From Trileptium ribeirensis (Eukaryota > Nematoda > Enoplea > Enoplida > Thoracostomopsidae), in NCBI GenBank assembly GCA_030248225.1, contig JASANE010009925.1, forward strand, positions 1-44,292: DNA of 44,292 bases. Reading direction: 5' to 3'. The translations under genes and the position numbers were made by a program. Under the pieces are notes generated by a model, which saw nothing but the letters and a program-made list of their open reading frames with translations, did not search any database and had not been told where the DNA came from. Shown here in pieces: positions 11,590 through 22,800 of the stretch. Numbering within the stretch: the stretch's first letter is position 1; every line of letters starts with the position of its first letter.

Positions 11590-12210
11590 TTTTCGGTTGA
11601 TTTGCGGACGGTGTTGTTGCTATATCTTCGTTTACAGCGACGAATTTATAGTTGCTGTCATTTTCGTCTATTTTGGGTCCATTGGGCTCATGGGAAACCC
11701 CGTTTTGACTCAGTCCCGCATCGTAAATAATTACAGTAGCAACTACATAACAATCAATTGGTTTACAATGAGACCAAAGACAACCTCTTATCTCGAGTGG
11801 CTGTTGAGATATTACCATTATTCGGTATTTTGGGTCATAGGGGTGCATTTTGGAACCCATTTTGACCCAAATCCCACATTCTAAGAGAGCCACGTAACAA
11901 AGCATTGTATAACATCTTATAGAGACTTATACGCTCTACAAAATGAGCCCACATTGACTCAGAGATCTACACCTGTTGTTGAGTTACAAGTGACGTGACA
12001 TTTTGGTCCCGACCTGGACACGACCCGTAATCAAAGCACAAATGGAATTTCAAGCTTTCAGGTGAGCTGTCGCGGTAATCAATCCGCCCAGCCAAAGTTG
12101 AGTTGTGTGTCACCATAAAAACCAATAACAGACATATTGTCAAATTTAACCATTATCCGGCTAGTACGAATTCTTCGCTTCGACCGTTTTGCTCACTACA
12201 CTCATAATAT
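11590..12210. repeat. Dispersed repeat family, copy 1
   Basis: Contains TTTTGGGTC followed by a GGGCTCAT-like block at about 11667 and again at about 11838 (internal period ~171 bp). A GTAACAAAGCAT box and AAATGAGCC follow, and the end reads GAATTCTTCGCTTCG with CTCACTACACTCA. The same order of blocks recurs at 28420-29020. It encodes nothing convincing; the open frames on both strands (11579-11905) are by-products. Confidence 0.6.
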
Positions 12211-12910
12211 AATTAAATGTGTATATCGTCGCATAAATATATACGATAAAGAAAACACACTGCCAATAGTATTTCTGGCGGTGGGATCCTTATCTTGCAA
12301 GCCCTTTCGGTACCACCGTCGTTGTAACAAAATTAATTATAAGGATTACGCTTTGTAACAAAATTATTTATAAGAATTACGTTACGCACTGAACCCGACA
12401 GCCTAAGGTGAACCTTGGAACCCCTTGTGCTAAGATTTGGTGTTTCACTGTGTTTATGTATACTAAATTGTAAATATATATTCGATAATCTTTAGACTGT
12501 TAATAAGTTACTAATACATTATATATTTTTACTTAACGTTACATATTACACTTATAATATGCCTTGTAATAGGTAAGGCAGTTTCCAGAATCTGAACATT
12601 GGCACGTGGACGTTTGCTATGAGCAACATATTTTCAGGAAAAGTAAGACGCTGCACTTAGCTATGGCGTTCTCTGTCAGCGCAAAGCGTTGCGTTCTTGG
12701 CCGTTGTTTATTTTAGCTTTTAGAAACTTTTCAAGCTTTTATTTTTAATCTGAAATAAACATAATAATGTTGCACGACGGACCGTCTCCCCATTGGTGAT
12801 CCAATAGCTATATTTGGTGTGCATAACTAGTCGAGACACCGATATGGTGGTAGCAAAACCTGTGATCTATTATCGTTGGGTCTCACAGACCTTATGCCTT
12901 ATCCCTGTAG

Positions 12911-13215
12911 CAGGAGTAACGGGAATTTCGGTTCACGCAAAAACCGTACCGGAACCGTAATACCGGTCTAAAATTTTTTACTTCATCTGTGGTCTAGTAC
13001 ACAATGACCAAGTTCCAATACAACTAAAAAAATGATTGGCTCAGCAAATTGTCCCATGAAATGTAAGTAGGACGCAATTTAAGGAGGAATTTTTCACCTT
13101 GACAGTACAGGAGTTTGTTAACAAAACAAAGTCAGCTCGATGCTTGTAGCAGCTGTTTTATCCATTCAGATATCTGTTGTATATGTTAGAATTGAATCGG
13201 TCCAACTTGATATGC
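12911..13215 (-). repeat. hAT-like MITE fragment, inverted relative to the copy at 16883-17421
   Basis: It starts with a terminal-repeat-like CAGGAGTAAC. It then matches, in reverse complement, the interior of the downstream MITE: GGAGTTTGTTAACAAAACAA with ATGCTTGTAGCAGCTGTT here corresponds to AACAGCTGCTACAAGCAT and TTGTTTTGTTAACAAACTCC near 17103-17155. The right end fades after about 13215, so the copy is truncated or diverged. Confidence 0.75.
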
Positions 13216-15311
13216 ATAACAAAGTATGCACCACTGAAGTGCTTAACTGTAAGCTTGGCTAACATAGATTGCGTCAAGCACCCGCCATTGCGCTTGCAAA
13301 CTTTGTAATCAGTCTTCCTGTACTAAAGTAACGTATATATATCTGCACCGCTGCCAGAAACTGCGTTCTGGGGTATGAACTGAATTTAATGAAACGTACA
13401 GCGTCTTACGTACAGCATTTTGATCAGAAAATCTTCGTCATATCGCTGACACGCAGTAGTTGCCCAACGTTAGCCTGAACACTGTCTGTGACCATTACAT
13501 AACTAAACATTTACAGCTGGTAACATTTTACTATATATATATCTAGTATATGAAACGGCCGTGAGCGGGTTTGTGTTATAGTTTAGGAATTTTTTTTGCT
13601 GTTTGAAAGATAACTAATCATTTGGTGGATAAGTTTTTGCTGTATTAATTTATTTGACATTGTCGCAGCTATGTGCTCACGAGGTTCCAATGTCTTCCTA
13701 CCCGAAACCGGGACCTATTTTAACATTGTCTCATTGAGCGGAGCTCGGCGAAGCCGAGCGAAGCGTTTTTATTTTCTGTCTGGGAGTAAAAAGGTCGATG
13801 TCCGTCCGTTCGTTTGTTCGTTCGGTCCGACGGATCTCAAGAACCACTGAACCGGTTTTAAAAAACTTTTTTTTGTTTGAAAGCCTATCATGTCAGAGTG
13901 TGCACCTGATATTTGGGATTAAAAAATTTTGAGTGGTTAATTAGTAATTAGCTAATTAGTTAAGCTTATGCAGCTAAAATAGAGAATTTTGCAATATTTG
14001 TGTTATTTATTGAAATAGAATCGTTTCAATCAAACTATTATAGGTTTTTTGGGTCGGAGAATTCAAATATGATATTTTTACCATTGATGAAGCCCTATGC
14101 CCTATGCAATGTAGTTATTTGAAGAACATAAAATTGAGTACATTCGTAGTGCCACAGCCCAAGCTCCGCTCACAAATGTACTTCCACTACCGACTAGGTA
14201 GTAATGGACATATCTGGGTGCTCCGACATTTTGAGTATGAATCCTTAGTTTATAAATATACGCAACTGACCTACCGCAAATCGGTTCACACGCTATCTAT
14301 CAGGTGCTCACCGATGGCTGAAACGCAATTTTTTTTGTTTTGAGTATTTCGTCCGGAGCGAATTCGTGTTAACTTAGCGGTCGGGGTAATATATACCCTC
14401 TTATGATTCAGCTGTTGAACAGTAACATACTTAATATATATATTTGTATTTTTCACATCTAACGAACTCCTAGGCAACTAGGTGCTGAAACGTCTTGCAA
14501 TGTATAAATAGATTTCAGAGGCAAAGCTTGCTCTCAGCTTGTCGCTGCGATAGCACCGGTATCAAGTCCTCTGTTTAAAATAGATTTTGCTTCTTTGGCC
14601 TATCCATAAAGAGAGTGTGCGGTCCAATATTACTGAATTCCATTTGCCCGTTAACTTTACACCCTTGTTCGACCCTTAGTAAAATTTAATGGAATCCCGC
14701 ATGTTCAACTAAATCAAGGATTTATTGACGCCTTTAATTGATGTTTTGTGTATATGAAATAATCCTTAAAACAATTATTTGCACTTAAATTATCAAAAAA
14801 CGACTAATTTTGATGGCACGAACTCTTTTGGGAATCTTATTCTATGCATGATAACATTCTAATATAAGCTTGAATTACGACTTGTAACACAAATTTTTTC
14901 TTAGTCCTGTCCGACAGGAGCAAATTCAAAAAAATACTTATGGGATTTTACGTGAAATTTTGACCCATTCTCGGTCCCGTTGACAAAATAAAAAAGCCCA
15001 ACGATTTAGTCTACACATCGTTGATAAAAAATCTGTAATAGTTTGAAAGCTCTAAGGTAGCTTTTTTGCCATAGATTTAGAATTGTTTCTAGTCCTAAAC
15101 TGGCAAGATGGTGGCCACTTTCTGTGATTCATGTGAAAGGCTAGGAGGTTCTCATTTTTGTAGTCATCTCGGGTTTAAATCAGAAGTTACAAAAAGTGAC
15201 CATGTGAACTCACTGTAAAGTTTTCTGCTGAAGTTTAAAATAAAAATCATCTGCTTGATAGCGTTCTTTGAAACAATAATTTCTGTACTGTATAGAATGT
15301 ATTCTTTTCAG
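13216..15311. other. Non-coding stretch upstream of the first detected exon, with a dispersed repeat
   Basis: A GC-rich self-complementary phrase (GGCGAAGCCGAGCGAAGC) at about 13748-13765 is followed by GTCCGTCCGTTCGTTTGTTC and a CGGATCTCAAGAACC block (13735-13900). This is the layout of a common dispersed repeat type in invertebrate genomes. The rest shows no gene. A 5' exon of the PAT1-like gene could lie here or further left, but a short first exon cannot be picked out by eye. Confidence 0.45.
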
Positions 15312-15405
15312 GTACTCGGTGCTAGGGCTGCAGAAGAGGCATTGCCGGAGTTTTTGGATGAAGAGTTTGATGCGCTGAACGACGAAACTTTTGGCGTAGT
15401 TCAAG
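15312..15405 (+). CDS. PATL1: PAT1-like gene, exon 1 detected (DETFG motif)
   Basis: TTCTTTTCAG precedes the exon and GTATAT follows it. The 94 nt read in phase 0 and leave one base. The peptide is acidic and contains EALPEFLDEEFDALNDETFG. In PAT1 proteins an N-terminal DETFG/DDTFG motif in an acidic context contacts the DDX6/Dhh1 helicase, so this identifies the family. An alternative is that translation starts at the ATG at 15297 (MYSFQ, in frame) and the TTTTCAG is coincidental. I prefer an upstream exon because the pyrimidine tract is good, but this is unresolved. The exon joins in phase to the one at 17805. PAT1 proteins act in the cytoplasm as decapping activators and P-body scaffolds. 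Confidence 0.75.
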
Positions 15406-16882
15406 GTATATATTTATTAGTTCAGTCGATTTGTGTTGCTTATTTTATTTTAGATTTAACCATTGTTACATGTATTACGACTTCTGTTCTGAAGCTAAAA
15501 GGATACGTGAATTGTTTTTGATGTCATACATACGTCACTATGTGATCGCAAATTCTACTTAATATCTGTTATTTTCTTAGCGTTTTGTTAAAAAAATAAT
15601 TTATTTTATTTTGAATGAAATAGTTATTACGTAGCGTGCTACGCGTGTAACGACTGTTGTTATTTTTATAACTGGTGTAATACGTATATCGTATACGTAT
15701 TATTTTGAAACTAAAGGGTAAGGCAGTTGTTTTTGGTGTCATGGATACATCATTATCTAATTACAATTAGTCTCTTTGAGACAAAATCATCTTATTTTCT
15801 CGGCGCTTTGTTAACACTTTGCACGACAAATTTTAATGGAGTACTGTTGCTTCATGAGGCTAATTATAAATTTTTAAATGAAGTATCGTTACTTACTACG
15901 ATGGTTTCTGTGAGTTTTACGGGTTTTCCTGTTAATAACGTTATTTTTGCGATCTCGAATTTAAAACTTGGCTATGGATATATGAAATTTCGCCCGTAAT
16001 AGATTTACATTTTGAACCAGTTTGTGTGAATGCATTGCTGTTGTACAAAATCTACGGAACCGATATAAATTGGCATGACTGTTATTGAAACATTTATTTT
16101 TGCGATATACCTGCAAATGATGTTTTACGGTTTTATGTAACTTTTTCCAGAGTCGTCGAATTCTAAAATGCAACCTCCGATGCAAAATCTTCTTAAGTAG
16201 AGCTATAATATCGGTATATAGCTAGCAATATTAGTCGCATTATCGATTTTCAAGCTGTGATTCAAACTGTATAAAATTTAAATTTTCAAAATATGTGCTT
16301 ACTTTTTTTTTCAAAAAATTGCAAAAGAGTTACTTACTTGCTATGGATGAGCTATGGATTAATTGGGTTAAAAAGTATGCGCAAATAGTGAAATATTAAA
16401 AATTTCCGCAACATGAGTTACGGTAGTTGTTGCAGCTCAACAGTAGGCTTGCAAGGCTATCGATTTTGCAAATCAGGTTGATTTTATTGCCCAAATTTAT
16501 GCTAAGTGTCATAACATTTAGGCAAAGATCATTTTAAAACAATTGGTGTGCTGCGGGCACTGCAAATTTTGACGTCCAAAGTTATTGCTTTGTTATATTT
16601 TTATTATAAGCACTGTATTTTGTGTGGCTCAAGATATTTCGGGATCTCAGTTTAAGCAGTGTATGGGTCATGTTTTATTGCATGATCTCCGATAGTGTTG
16701 GGAATGGGCTAACTAGGACCAGCGTTTCCTTTTTTCCTATTCAGGAAGTCCAAAATTTACTTTTCTTACTGAAAAATACTTGAAAATTGTCTTTTATGAA
16801 CGCTAGTAGCACCGAAACAAAAAGTAGCCTATAGTTTGGATGTAGGCAAAACTGAAACAAACGGTTGGAGATAGGTGTTTAC
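15406..16882. other. Intron sequence, nothing recognised
   Basis: First part of intron 1 (15406-17804, 2399 nt). It opens with the donor GTATAT. Open frames at 15727-15999 and 15961-16185 have no motif and no splice signals that fit the host gene's phase. The sequence is AT-rich and shows no clear repeat. Confidence 0.5.
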
Positions 16883-17421
16883 CAGGGAGTAACTGGGACC
16901 GTCGTTTTAGACTGGATCCGGAACCTGGTCTTCGAAACTTATATATGGTAAAACAGGTGAAGGAAGAAAAGAAGGTATTAAAAATAATTTTAACATTGAA
17001 CTTATCTGCATGCATTTTATCTGCTAGTTACTTCTAAACAATCCAATCCTTTGTTACCGAGTTGGACCGGTTTAATTCTAACATACATTTCTGAATGTGT
17101 ATAACAGCTGCTACAAGCATCGACCTGGCTTTGTTTTGTTAACAAACTCCTGCAGGGTTAACATGAAAAATTTCTACTGAAATTATGTGTCATACGTACG
17201 TTTCGCAAGACGATTTGCTGACTTAATCTATTCTTTTGCTTTATTGTATTGGAACTTGATCATTGTGTGTATATTACATAAGATTGGACCACAGGTGAAT
17301 CAAAAAATATTGAAAATTTCGTACCAAATTCCGGTTCCGGTATTGTTTTAGCCTTTTGTCAGAACCGCAACCGGAATACGATTTTCATCGGAACCGGAAC
17401 GTGATTTCTGGTTACTCCCTA
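16883..17421 (+). mobile_element. hAT-like MITE with 8-bp target-site duplication
   Basis: The 539-bp element begins CAGGGAGTAACTGG and ends CTGGTTACTCCCTA, inverted repeats matching at about 12 of 14 positions. It is flanked on both sides by GTGTTTAC (16875-16882 and 17422-17429). An 8-bp duplication plus termini starting CAGGG are hallmarks of the hAT superfamily. No transposase is encoded, so it is non-autonomous. It lies in intron 1 of the PAT1-like gene. A diverged inverted copy is at 12911-13215. Confidence 0.8.
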
Positions 17422-17804
17422 GTGTTTACATGTTGGATTGAACGGTGTTGATTAATACTAGCTGCAAGTATTATGATAAGTACTGTGTAGAATATGTTAT
17501 GTTTCAGATTTTTTAGTATTTGTAAATTGAATCATTAAATAAATAGAATATATATATAAATAGCAAAATCTCATGTTTTTTTAATAAATATTGGTGTGAT
17601 ACTAATTTGCATCCCGAATTTTCGCCGTGGGTGTATGCATCTTTAAGTTGTAACTCCATCGAATAAGGTTGATTTTCCCAAACACGTAGTAATTATACGT
17701 GTTTGTTTGCTTATCATTATTATGTGCTGCACTGAAACATTGTAATATCCGGTTCTGATAAATTTTCATACGTAGCAGTGTTTTACGTTATATTTAACCT
17801 TTAG

Positions 17805-17878
17805 AAGGCGACGACTGGGAGCTAGCTCAGTTGGCAGACAACACTGAAGATGTCGAGAAGAGTTTTCGGAATGTTGAG
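17805..17878 (+). CDS. PATL1: PAT1-like gene, exon 2
   Basis: Acceptor TTAACCTTTAG and donor GTAATC bound 74 nt. The first two bases complete the codon left by exon 1 (giving Glu), and the exon ends in phase 0. The peptide EGDDWELAQLADNTEDVEKS follows DETFG at the distance where other PAT1 proteins have a D-D-W block and a Leu-rich short helix (human-type order: DDTFG, then DDDW, then ERLAEL). That order is the main family evidence together with exon 1. This acidic N-terminal region is otherwise unstructured in the family. Confidence 0.75.
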
Positions 17879-18014
17879 GTAATCATACATAACTTTATCA
17901 TCGTTTAATAATGATGTTTCTAACCGAGTTTGTTTGTTTTAGTATTGCTTTTAGCAGCTTTATCTGTTGCTGATATTACAATAATTCACCATTATCCGGT
18001 ATCGTTTTGATAAT

Positions 18015-18355
18015 TTGTAATGATCATGTAATTTTGAAAACAATGGGTTAGCAAGCATTTCTTGGGGACGATTACAGACACAACTAAAATTCATTTTGCG
18101 CGAATCATGTAATTTTGAAAATAGTGGGCTAGCATCCATTTCTTGGGGACGATTACAGACACAAATAAAATTCATTTTGCGCGAATCATGTAATTTTGAA
18201 AGTAATGGGTTAGCATGCATTTCTTGGGGACGATCACAGACACAAATAAAATTCATTTTGCGCGAATCATGTAATTTTGAAAATAGTGGGTTAGCATGCA
18301 TTTCTTGGGGACGATCACAGACACAAATAAAATTCATTTTGCGCGAATCGTTCCG
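18015..18355. repeat. 81-bp tandem repeat, four units
   Basis: ATCATGTAATTTTGAAA starts at 18023, 18104, 18185 and 18266, an exact 81-bp period. Each unit also has TTCTTGGGGACGAT(T/C)ACAGAC and AATTCATTTTGCGCGAA. Because 81 is divisible by three, both strands show repetitive open frames (17960-18376 minus and 18096-18380 plus). These are by-products and not genes. The array is in intron 2. Confidence 0.9.
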
Positions 18356-18617
18356 CGAAAAGTTGACGAAGTGCAAATGAACAAAATTTTTGCTTTTATT
18401 TCTGTCCGTAACTGTACGAACAAATGTTTTTTCTTAAATTTTGTGATATCTCGAATGTGCAGAAACGTAGAAATGTCATTGTCAACTGGAGTATGTATCT
18501 GTCATTGTCTGGCACCGAGAGAGGTTACCTGTTGTACGTTTACGTTGGATGCTTTTCTTTTATTTATAAATATGTTGAACTTGAAAGTTTTGATTATTAT
18601 TATTTAGTACTCTTAAG

Positions 18618-19023
18618 CAGGGTTTTTGTGTTTTTCTTAATGTAAAAACACAGCGAAATTTCAAAAAACACAAAATTTAGCACACCTGAACTGTTTAATG
18701 AATAGGCTACAAAAACCAAAATTTTTTAACGCTGAATGCTTATACACTGACCATGTTTATAACTGTGGTACCTAAGTCTATAAATTGTGAAATATGAAGA
18801 AATTAGTGCTAAACATAACTGATTGGTCCATTGTATAAATATATAATGCATGCATTAATATAAAATTGCTAGTAGCCGGATAATTATCATTACTTGACCT
18901 TCCCTGTAACGCTAAAACATGGTATTTGCGAGTTAATTAAAAACAGAGGTAAATGTTAAAAAACACACCTAAATCTCAAAAAACACACATTTTAGCACAA
19001 CATGAATTTTGAAAAAAACCCTT
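18618..19023. mobile_element. hAT-like MITE with 8-bp target-site duplication (CTCTTAAG)
   Basis: The element starts CAGGGTTTTTGTG and ends AAAAAAACCCTT, a short imperfect inverted repeat. CTCTTAAG flanks it at 18610-18617 and 19024-19031. Subterminal blocks with CAAAAAACACA and TTTAGCACA occur near both ends as direct, diverged copies (about 18662-18690 and 18980-19005). It is 406 bp with no coding capacity. The 8-bp duplication and CAGGG start indicate hAT. It lies in intron 2, ending about 100 bp before exon 3. Confidence 0.7.
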
Positions 19024-19122
19024 CTCTTAAGTAAGTTTGAATTTCGATTAGATTATTATATTATGTCTCGTTATCGTTATTTTTTGCTTAGATAAGTACT
19101 AATAAACGAATAATTATTGCAG

Positions 19123-19197
19123 GAAGTATGGGAAGACTGTATCAATCAGCTAATCACTGAAGACGACGATGTGCCGGGGATTAAAATCCCGACTAGA
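19123..19197 (+). CDS. PATL1: PAT1-like gene, exon 3
   Basis: Acceptor TTATTGCAG and donor GTAAGC bound 75 nt in phase 0 at both ends (25 codons). The peptide contains EVWEDCINQLITEDDDVPG and ends KIPTR. PAT1 proteins have, downstream of the DETFG/DDW block, a short hydrophobic-acidic segment of this type (a Leu-Val/Ile pair followed by acidic residues and a Pro or Ala), so the position fits. The sequence similarity alone is weak; phase and order support it. Exon 3 joins in phase directly to exon 4 at 24806, skipping the pseudo-exon at 19604. Confidence 0.65.
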
Positions 19198-19435
19198 GTA
19201 AGCTGTTTGTAAAACTGTATTTTTTTGCGTTACTGCATGGAACAAATACAAGAGGAAAACTGGCTTTGTTGACGTCCGGCTCGTTTATGTTTTGCCACAA
19301 CTGGTCGAACGGATGCAGCGTGCCTCTGCGAGTTTGTTTTTTTCCGGCCTCTTTATCGACCATACTACTCAGTATTAAATTTTTCTTTTAGCGGAATGTA
19401 TTTGTTTACCGAAAGTTGCACTAATATGCAAATTA

Positions 19436-19793
19436 GCAAATATCGTCAGCCGTTGATGCTGACACCTTATACTAACTCTTCAAACCAATAACAAACAGCA
19501 CATCGTGCTATATATTTACTTATATGTTGGCTGCGTTTATTTTTCGTTCCCGACTCAGTGGAATAAAGTTATTTATTACTTTTATTAATGGAAATTTTTG
19601 TAGTTGCGAAGAGATCGGACGTCAAATGCGAAAAGCGTCTAGTGACTCATTAGCTGCTGCTGCTGTCATTCCTGAAGTAGGCGACCGCACACAATCACAG
19701 TCTCAGTCCGCTGAACCGCCACTAGGTAGGAATAATCAGGTTGTGTCTGGATCGATATCATCGTGCATCGTTTATGTTTAGCTCCCCACCTGT
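19436..19793 (+). repeat. Upstream copy of the exon 7 segment (intragenic duplication)
   Basis: This ~358-bp segment is a diverged direct copy of 32385-32770, about 12.95 kb downstream. The match includes intronic sequence (ATATCGTC.GCCGTTGAT, TAACTCTTCAAA, CAATAACAAACA), the acceptor GGAAATTTTTGTAG, the exon and the donor GTGAG. Homology fades a few bases past the donor, close to the insertion point of the downstream retrotransposon. Confidence 0.9.
19604..19791 (+). pseudogene. Decayed duplicate of exon 7 (pseudo- or poison exon)
   Basis: It resembles exon 7 (TGCGAAGAGATCGGACGTCA against TGCGAAGAGATCGAACGCCG) and encodes CEEIGRQMRKASSD, then QSQSQSAEPPLG and NNQVVSGSIS. It is 17 nt shorter than exon 7 (188 against 205): about five codons are missing from the Ala/Ser run and 2 nt near the end, giving a frameshift and an in-frame TAG. 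Acceptor and donor signals survive. Exon 3 ends in phase 0 while this exon needs phase 2, so including it here would give an early TAG. It is therefore either dead or a poison exon that triggers decay. Confidence 0.8.
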
Positions 19794-19812
19794 GAGGTTA
19801 ATACCTAAACTT

Positions 19813-22800
19813 AGACAATAGAAGTAGTACTGCATAATAAAGAGTGCAATCTGAGTCTAGTCAATGTCTACGTCCCCCCAATAGTCAATTCTAATGGTGA
19901 TGCCCGAGTGCAGAAGTTCAGCCCCCAAACTCTCCCGAGTGATAGAAGGACCCTCATCTGTGGTGACTTTAACTGCCATAGCACAGCCTGGGATCTGGAC
20001 CAGCCAGAAGATGAACTCGGAACTGAATTAAACGAATGGTCGATTGATGTAGACTTTGTGCCTTTCAACAATGACGACCCGACCAGGGTAAACCCGGCCA
20101 CCAAGAACCGCTCCGCTCCAGATGTCACATTTGGAGACAGTTCATGGGTTGGCAAGGTGGAGTGGAAAGTGCTACAAACTGGCGCCAGTGACCACTACCC
20201 CATCCTCATTGTTATTGACACGAAGCCTGAAAGGTGTGAGGACTCTAGAGGCAGAGCCATGTGGAGCTACAAGAAGGCGGATTGGCAGAAGTACAGAAGT
20301 TTGGTTGACAAAGCGCTCAACGATGTGGAGTGGGAGAAGAGAGTGAAAGAGTCAGTCGAAAAGGCCACGAAAGTGTTCTGCGAGGAAGTGGTACTGCCTG
20401 CTGCTACAGAAGCAATCCCGCGTGGACGAGTCAGGAGATACAGGCACTGGTGGAACGAAGAAGTCGAAAAGGCGTTGGATGAGAGAGACAAGGTGAACCG
20501 ACAAGAAAGCGATGCGAAGATGAAGAAATGGAAGGAGCTGGCCAAAAATGCAAGAGTCGTCATCCAGAAAGCCAAGCAGAAATGTTGGCATGAGAAGACG
20601 TCCAGGTTCAACAGAAACACAAACCCCAGCGAAGTGTGGAACCTAATCAAAGGAATGGATGGACGGGCCAAAGCTAAAAGCCATGGCGTTGAACTAGTTC
20701 ATGAAGGCAAGATCTTAACAGACAGCAAAATGAAAGCTGACGCTTTCATCAAAGAGTACTCGAAAGTGAGCAAGTTAGAGGGTCTCCATGAACAAAGAAA
20801 CAGGTGCGTTGAAAGGAAGATCGCGACAGAAGTCAGGAAGAGTTGCCCCGGGCACGTGTGCAAACATGTCCTCGAAGAAAGTGGAACCCCATGCTCCAAG
20901 TTCTGTCTAGGAGAGTTGAAGATTGCTCTAGCTGAGCTAAAGCTAAAGGGCGCCCCTGGTGCAGATGGGATCTCGAACATGATGCTGGCAAACCTGTCTG
21001 AAGGTGGCATAAAAGCTCTACTCGATATCTGCAATCTATCGTGGAAGCAAAAGCGAGTACCTGCAAAGTGGAAGTCAGCGACGATTATTCCAATCCTGAA
21101 AGCGGGCAAGCCGGCGGACAACCCTGCTTCCTATAGGCCGATCAGCCTTACCTCCTGCGTCGGTAAAGTGTGCGAGAAGTTGAAGAACAGAATGCAGTTC
21201 TGGTTGGAGTCGAATGGCAAACTCACCAATGTGCAAGCAGGGTTCAGAGCAAATCGGTCAACCGAAGATCAAGTCCTACGAATAACGCAGGATATCGCCG
21301 ACGATCTCCAGGATAAAAAGCGAACTGTCTTGACGCTAATCGACTTCGAAAGGGCTTTTGACAAAGTCTGGCGTGCCGGACTTCTCTCGAAGCTTCTGGG
21401 TACCGGGATTCCCCAGTGCTTCGTTCAGTGGACCTCGAACTTCCTCAGCGAGAGGAAAGCGGTCGTATCATTCGAGAACGCGACTAGCAGATCTAAACCG
21501 CTACTGGCAGGAGTCCCGCAAGGCGGAGTGATATCACCACTGCTGTTTCTGGTGTTCATAAATGACATTGTCAGTGGAATTCCGCAAGACGTTAATGCAA
21601 GCCTATTTGCTGATGACCTGGCACTATGGTGCTCTGACAAGAGCATATCTCAAGCAGAAGAGTTAATGCAGAAGGGCTTAGATTCGATAGAAGATTGGAC
21701 GGAGAAGTGGAAAATGAAAGTCAATGTGGCGAAGTGTGAAAGCATAATCTTCACGAAAGATCCCAGCGAACACAGACGCCAAACTTCTCTCACATATGGC
21801 TCTAACCCTATCCCTGCAGTCAATGAGGCAAAGTTTCTGGGAGTGATATTCGATAAAAGGCTCATCTTCAAGCCGCATGTGATGAAGATTACGGCTGAAT
21901 GCGCGAAACGAGTGAACACCCTGCGATGTCTCCGAGGAAAAGAGTGGGGCTGTCGAAAGGAAGAAATGACAACGCTCTACAAAGCTTACATCAAATCAAA
22001 AGTGGAATATTGTGCCGGCGCTTGGATGCCCTTTGTAGCCAAGACGAATCTCGAGAAACTGAACGTGTTGCAAAGACAAGCTGCTAGAGCGTGCACAAAG
22101 CTTACGAAGACAACGCCGAAAGAGCTGCTGGAGAATGAAGCTGGACTCATGCCAATGAACCTGATACAGAAGCAGAAAGCATCGATTGCCTACCAGAAAT
22201 GCATCAGGCAAAATGGTTCCTATCCAGCTCACGACCTCGCGGAACGAGCGGGGAGAATCCGGCTCAAATCGGTGACGACATGGAGAGACGTTGGTCGAGA
22301 GTACAGCTTGCAGTGTGGCCTCGCCGATGTGGAGACTGAAGAACGGTGCGCCCCAAACATCGAGCCCTGGAACACGCCTGGGGAAATTGCCTTCAACGAA
22401 GCCCTCAAATCACCTATCTCGAGGCTCGACCCTGCTGACACAAAGAAGACTGCCTTTGAAGAAACCTATAACACGCTACCTGAAGCTGACATCGAAATTT
22501 GGACGGATGGGTCCTGCGAAGGAGGAACGAGAAATGGAGGTGCAGGAGTGCTGGTCAAACAGATGCGAAATGGGAGAATATGGGAGCTTGCTAAGGCCGC
22601 GGGCTCATTCTGCTCAAGCTACAACGCCGAAATGTTGGCTATCGACACCGCCCTCAAATGGCTAGAGGAAGAGCTAACAACTGAAGCTGAAAGAATGCTG
22701 ACAATCAACATCTTTACAGACTCCAAAAGTGCAATCATGCGCCTGCGTGGTGGTCCTTGTAAATGCCTGAACAAACTGGACATCGAGATCTGGAGGAAGC

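Noticed and set aside
15727..15999. A further exon in intron 1 (90-codon open frame)
   Set aside because: Composition is like the AT-rich intron, with no motif and no splice sites that fit the phase-1 to phase-1 requirement.
17960..18380. Repeat-protein genes on both strands
   Set aside because: The peptides arise because the 81-bp period is a multiple of three. There is no start context or motif, and both strands give equal signals.
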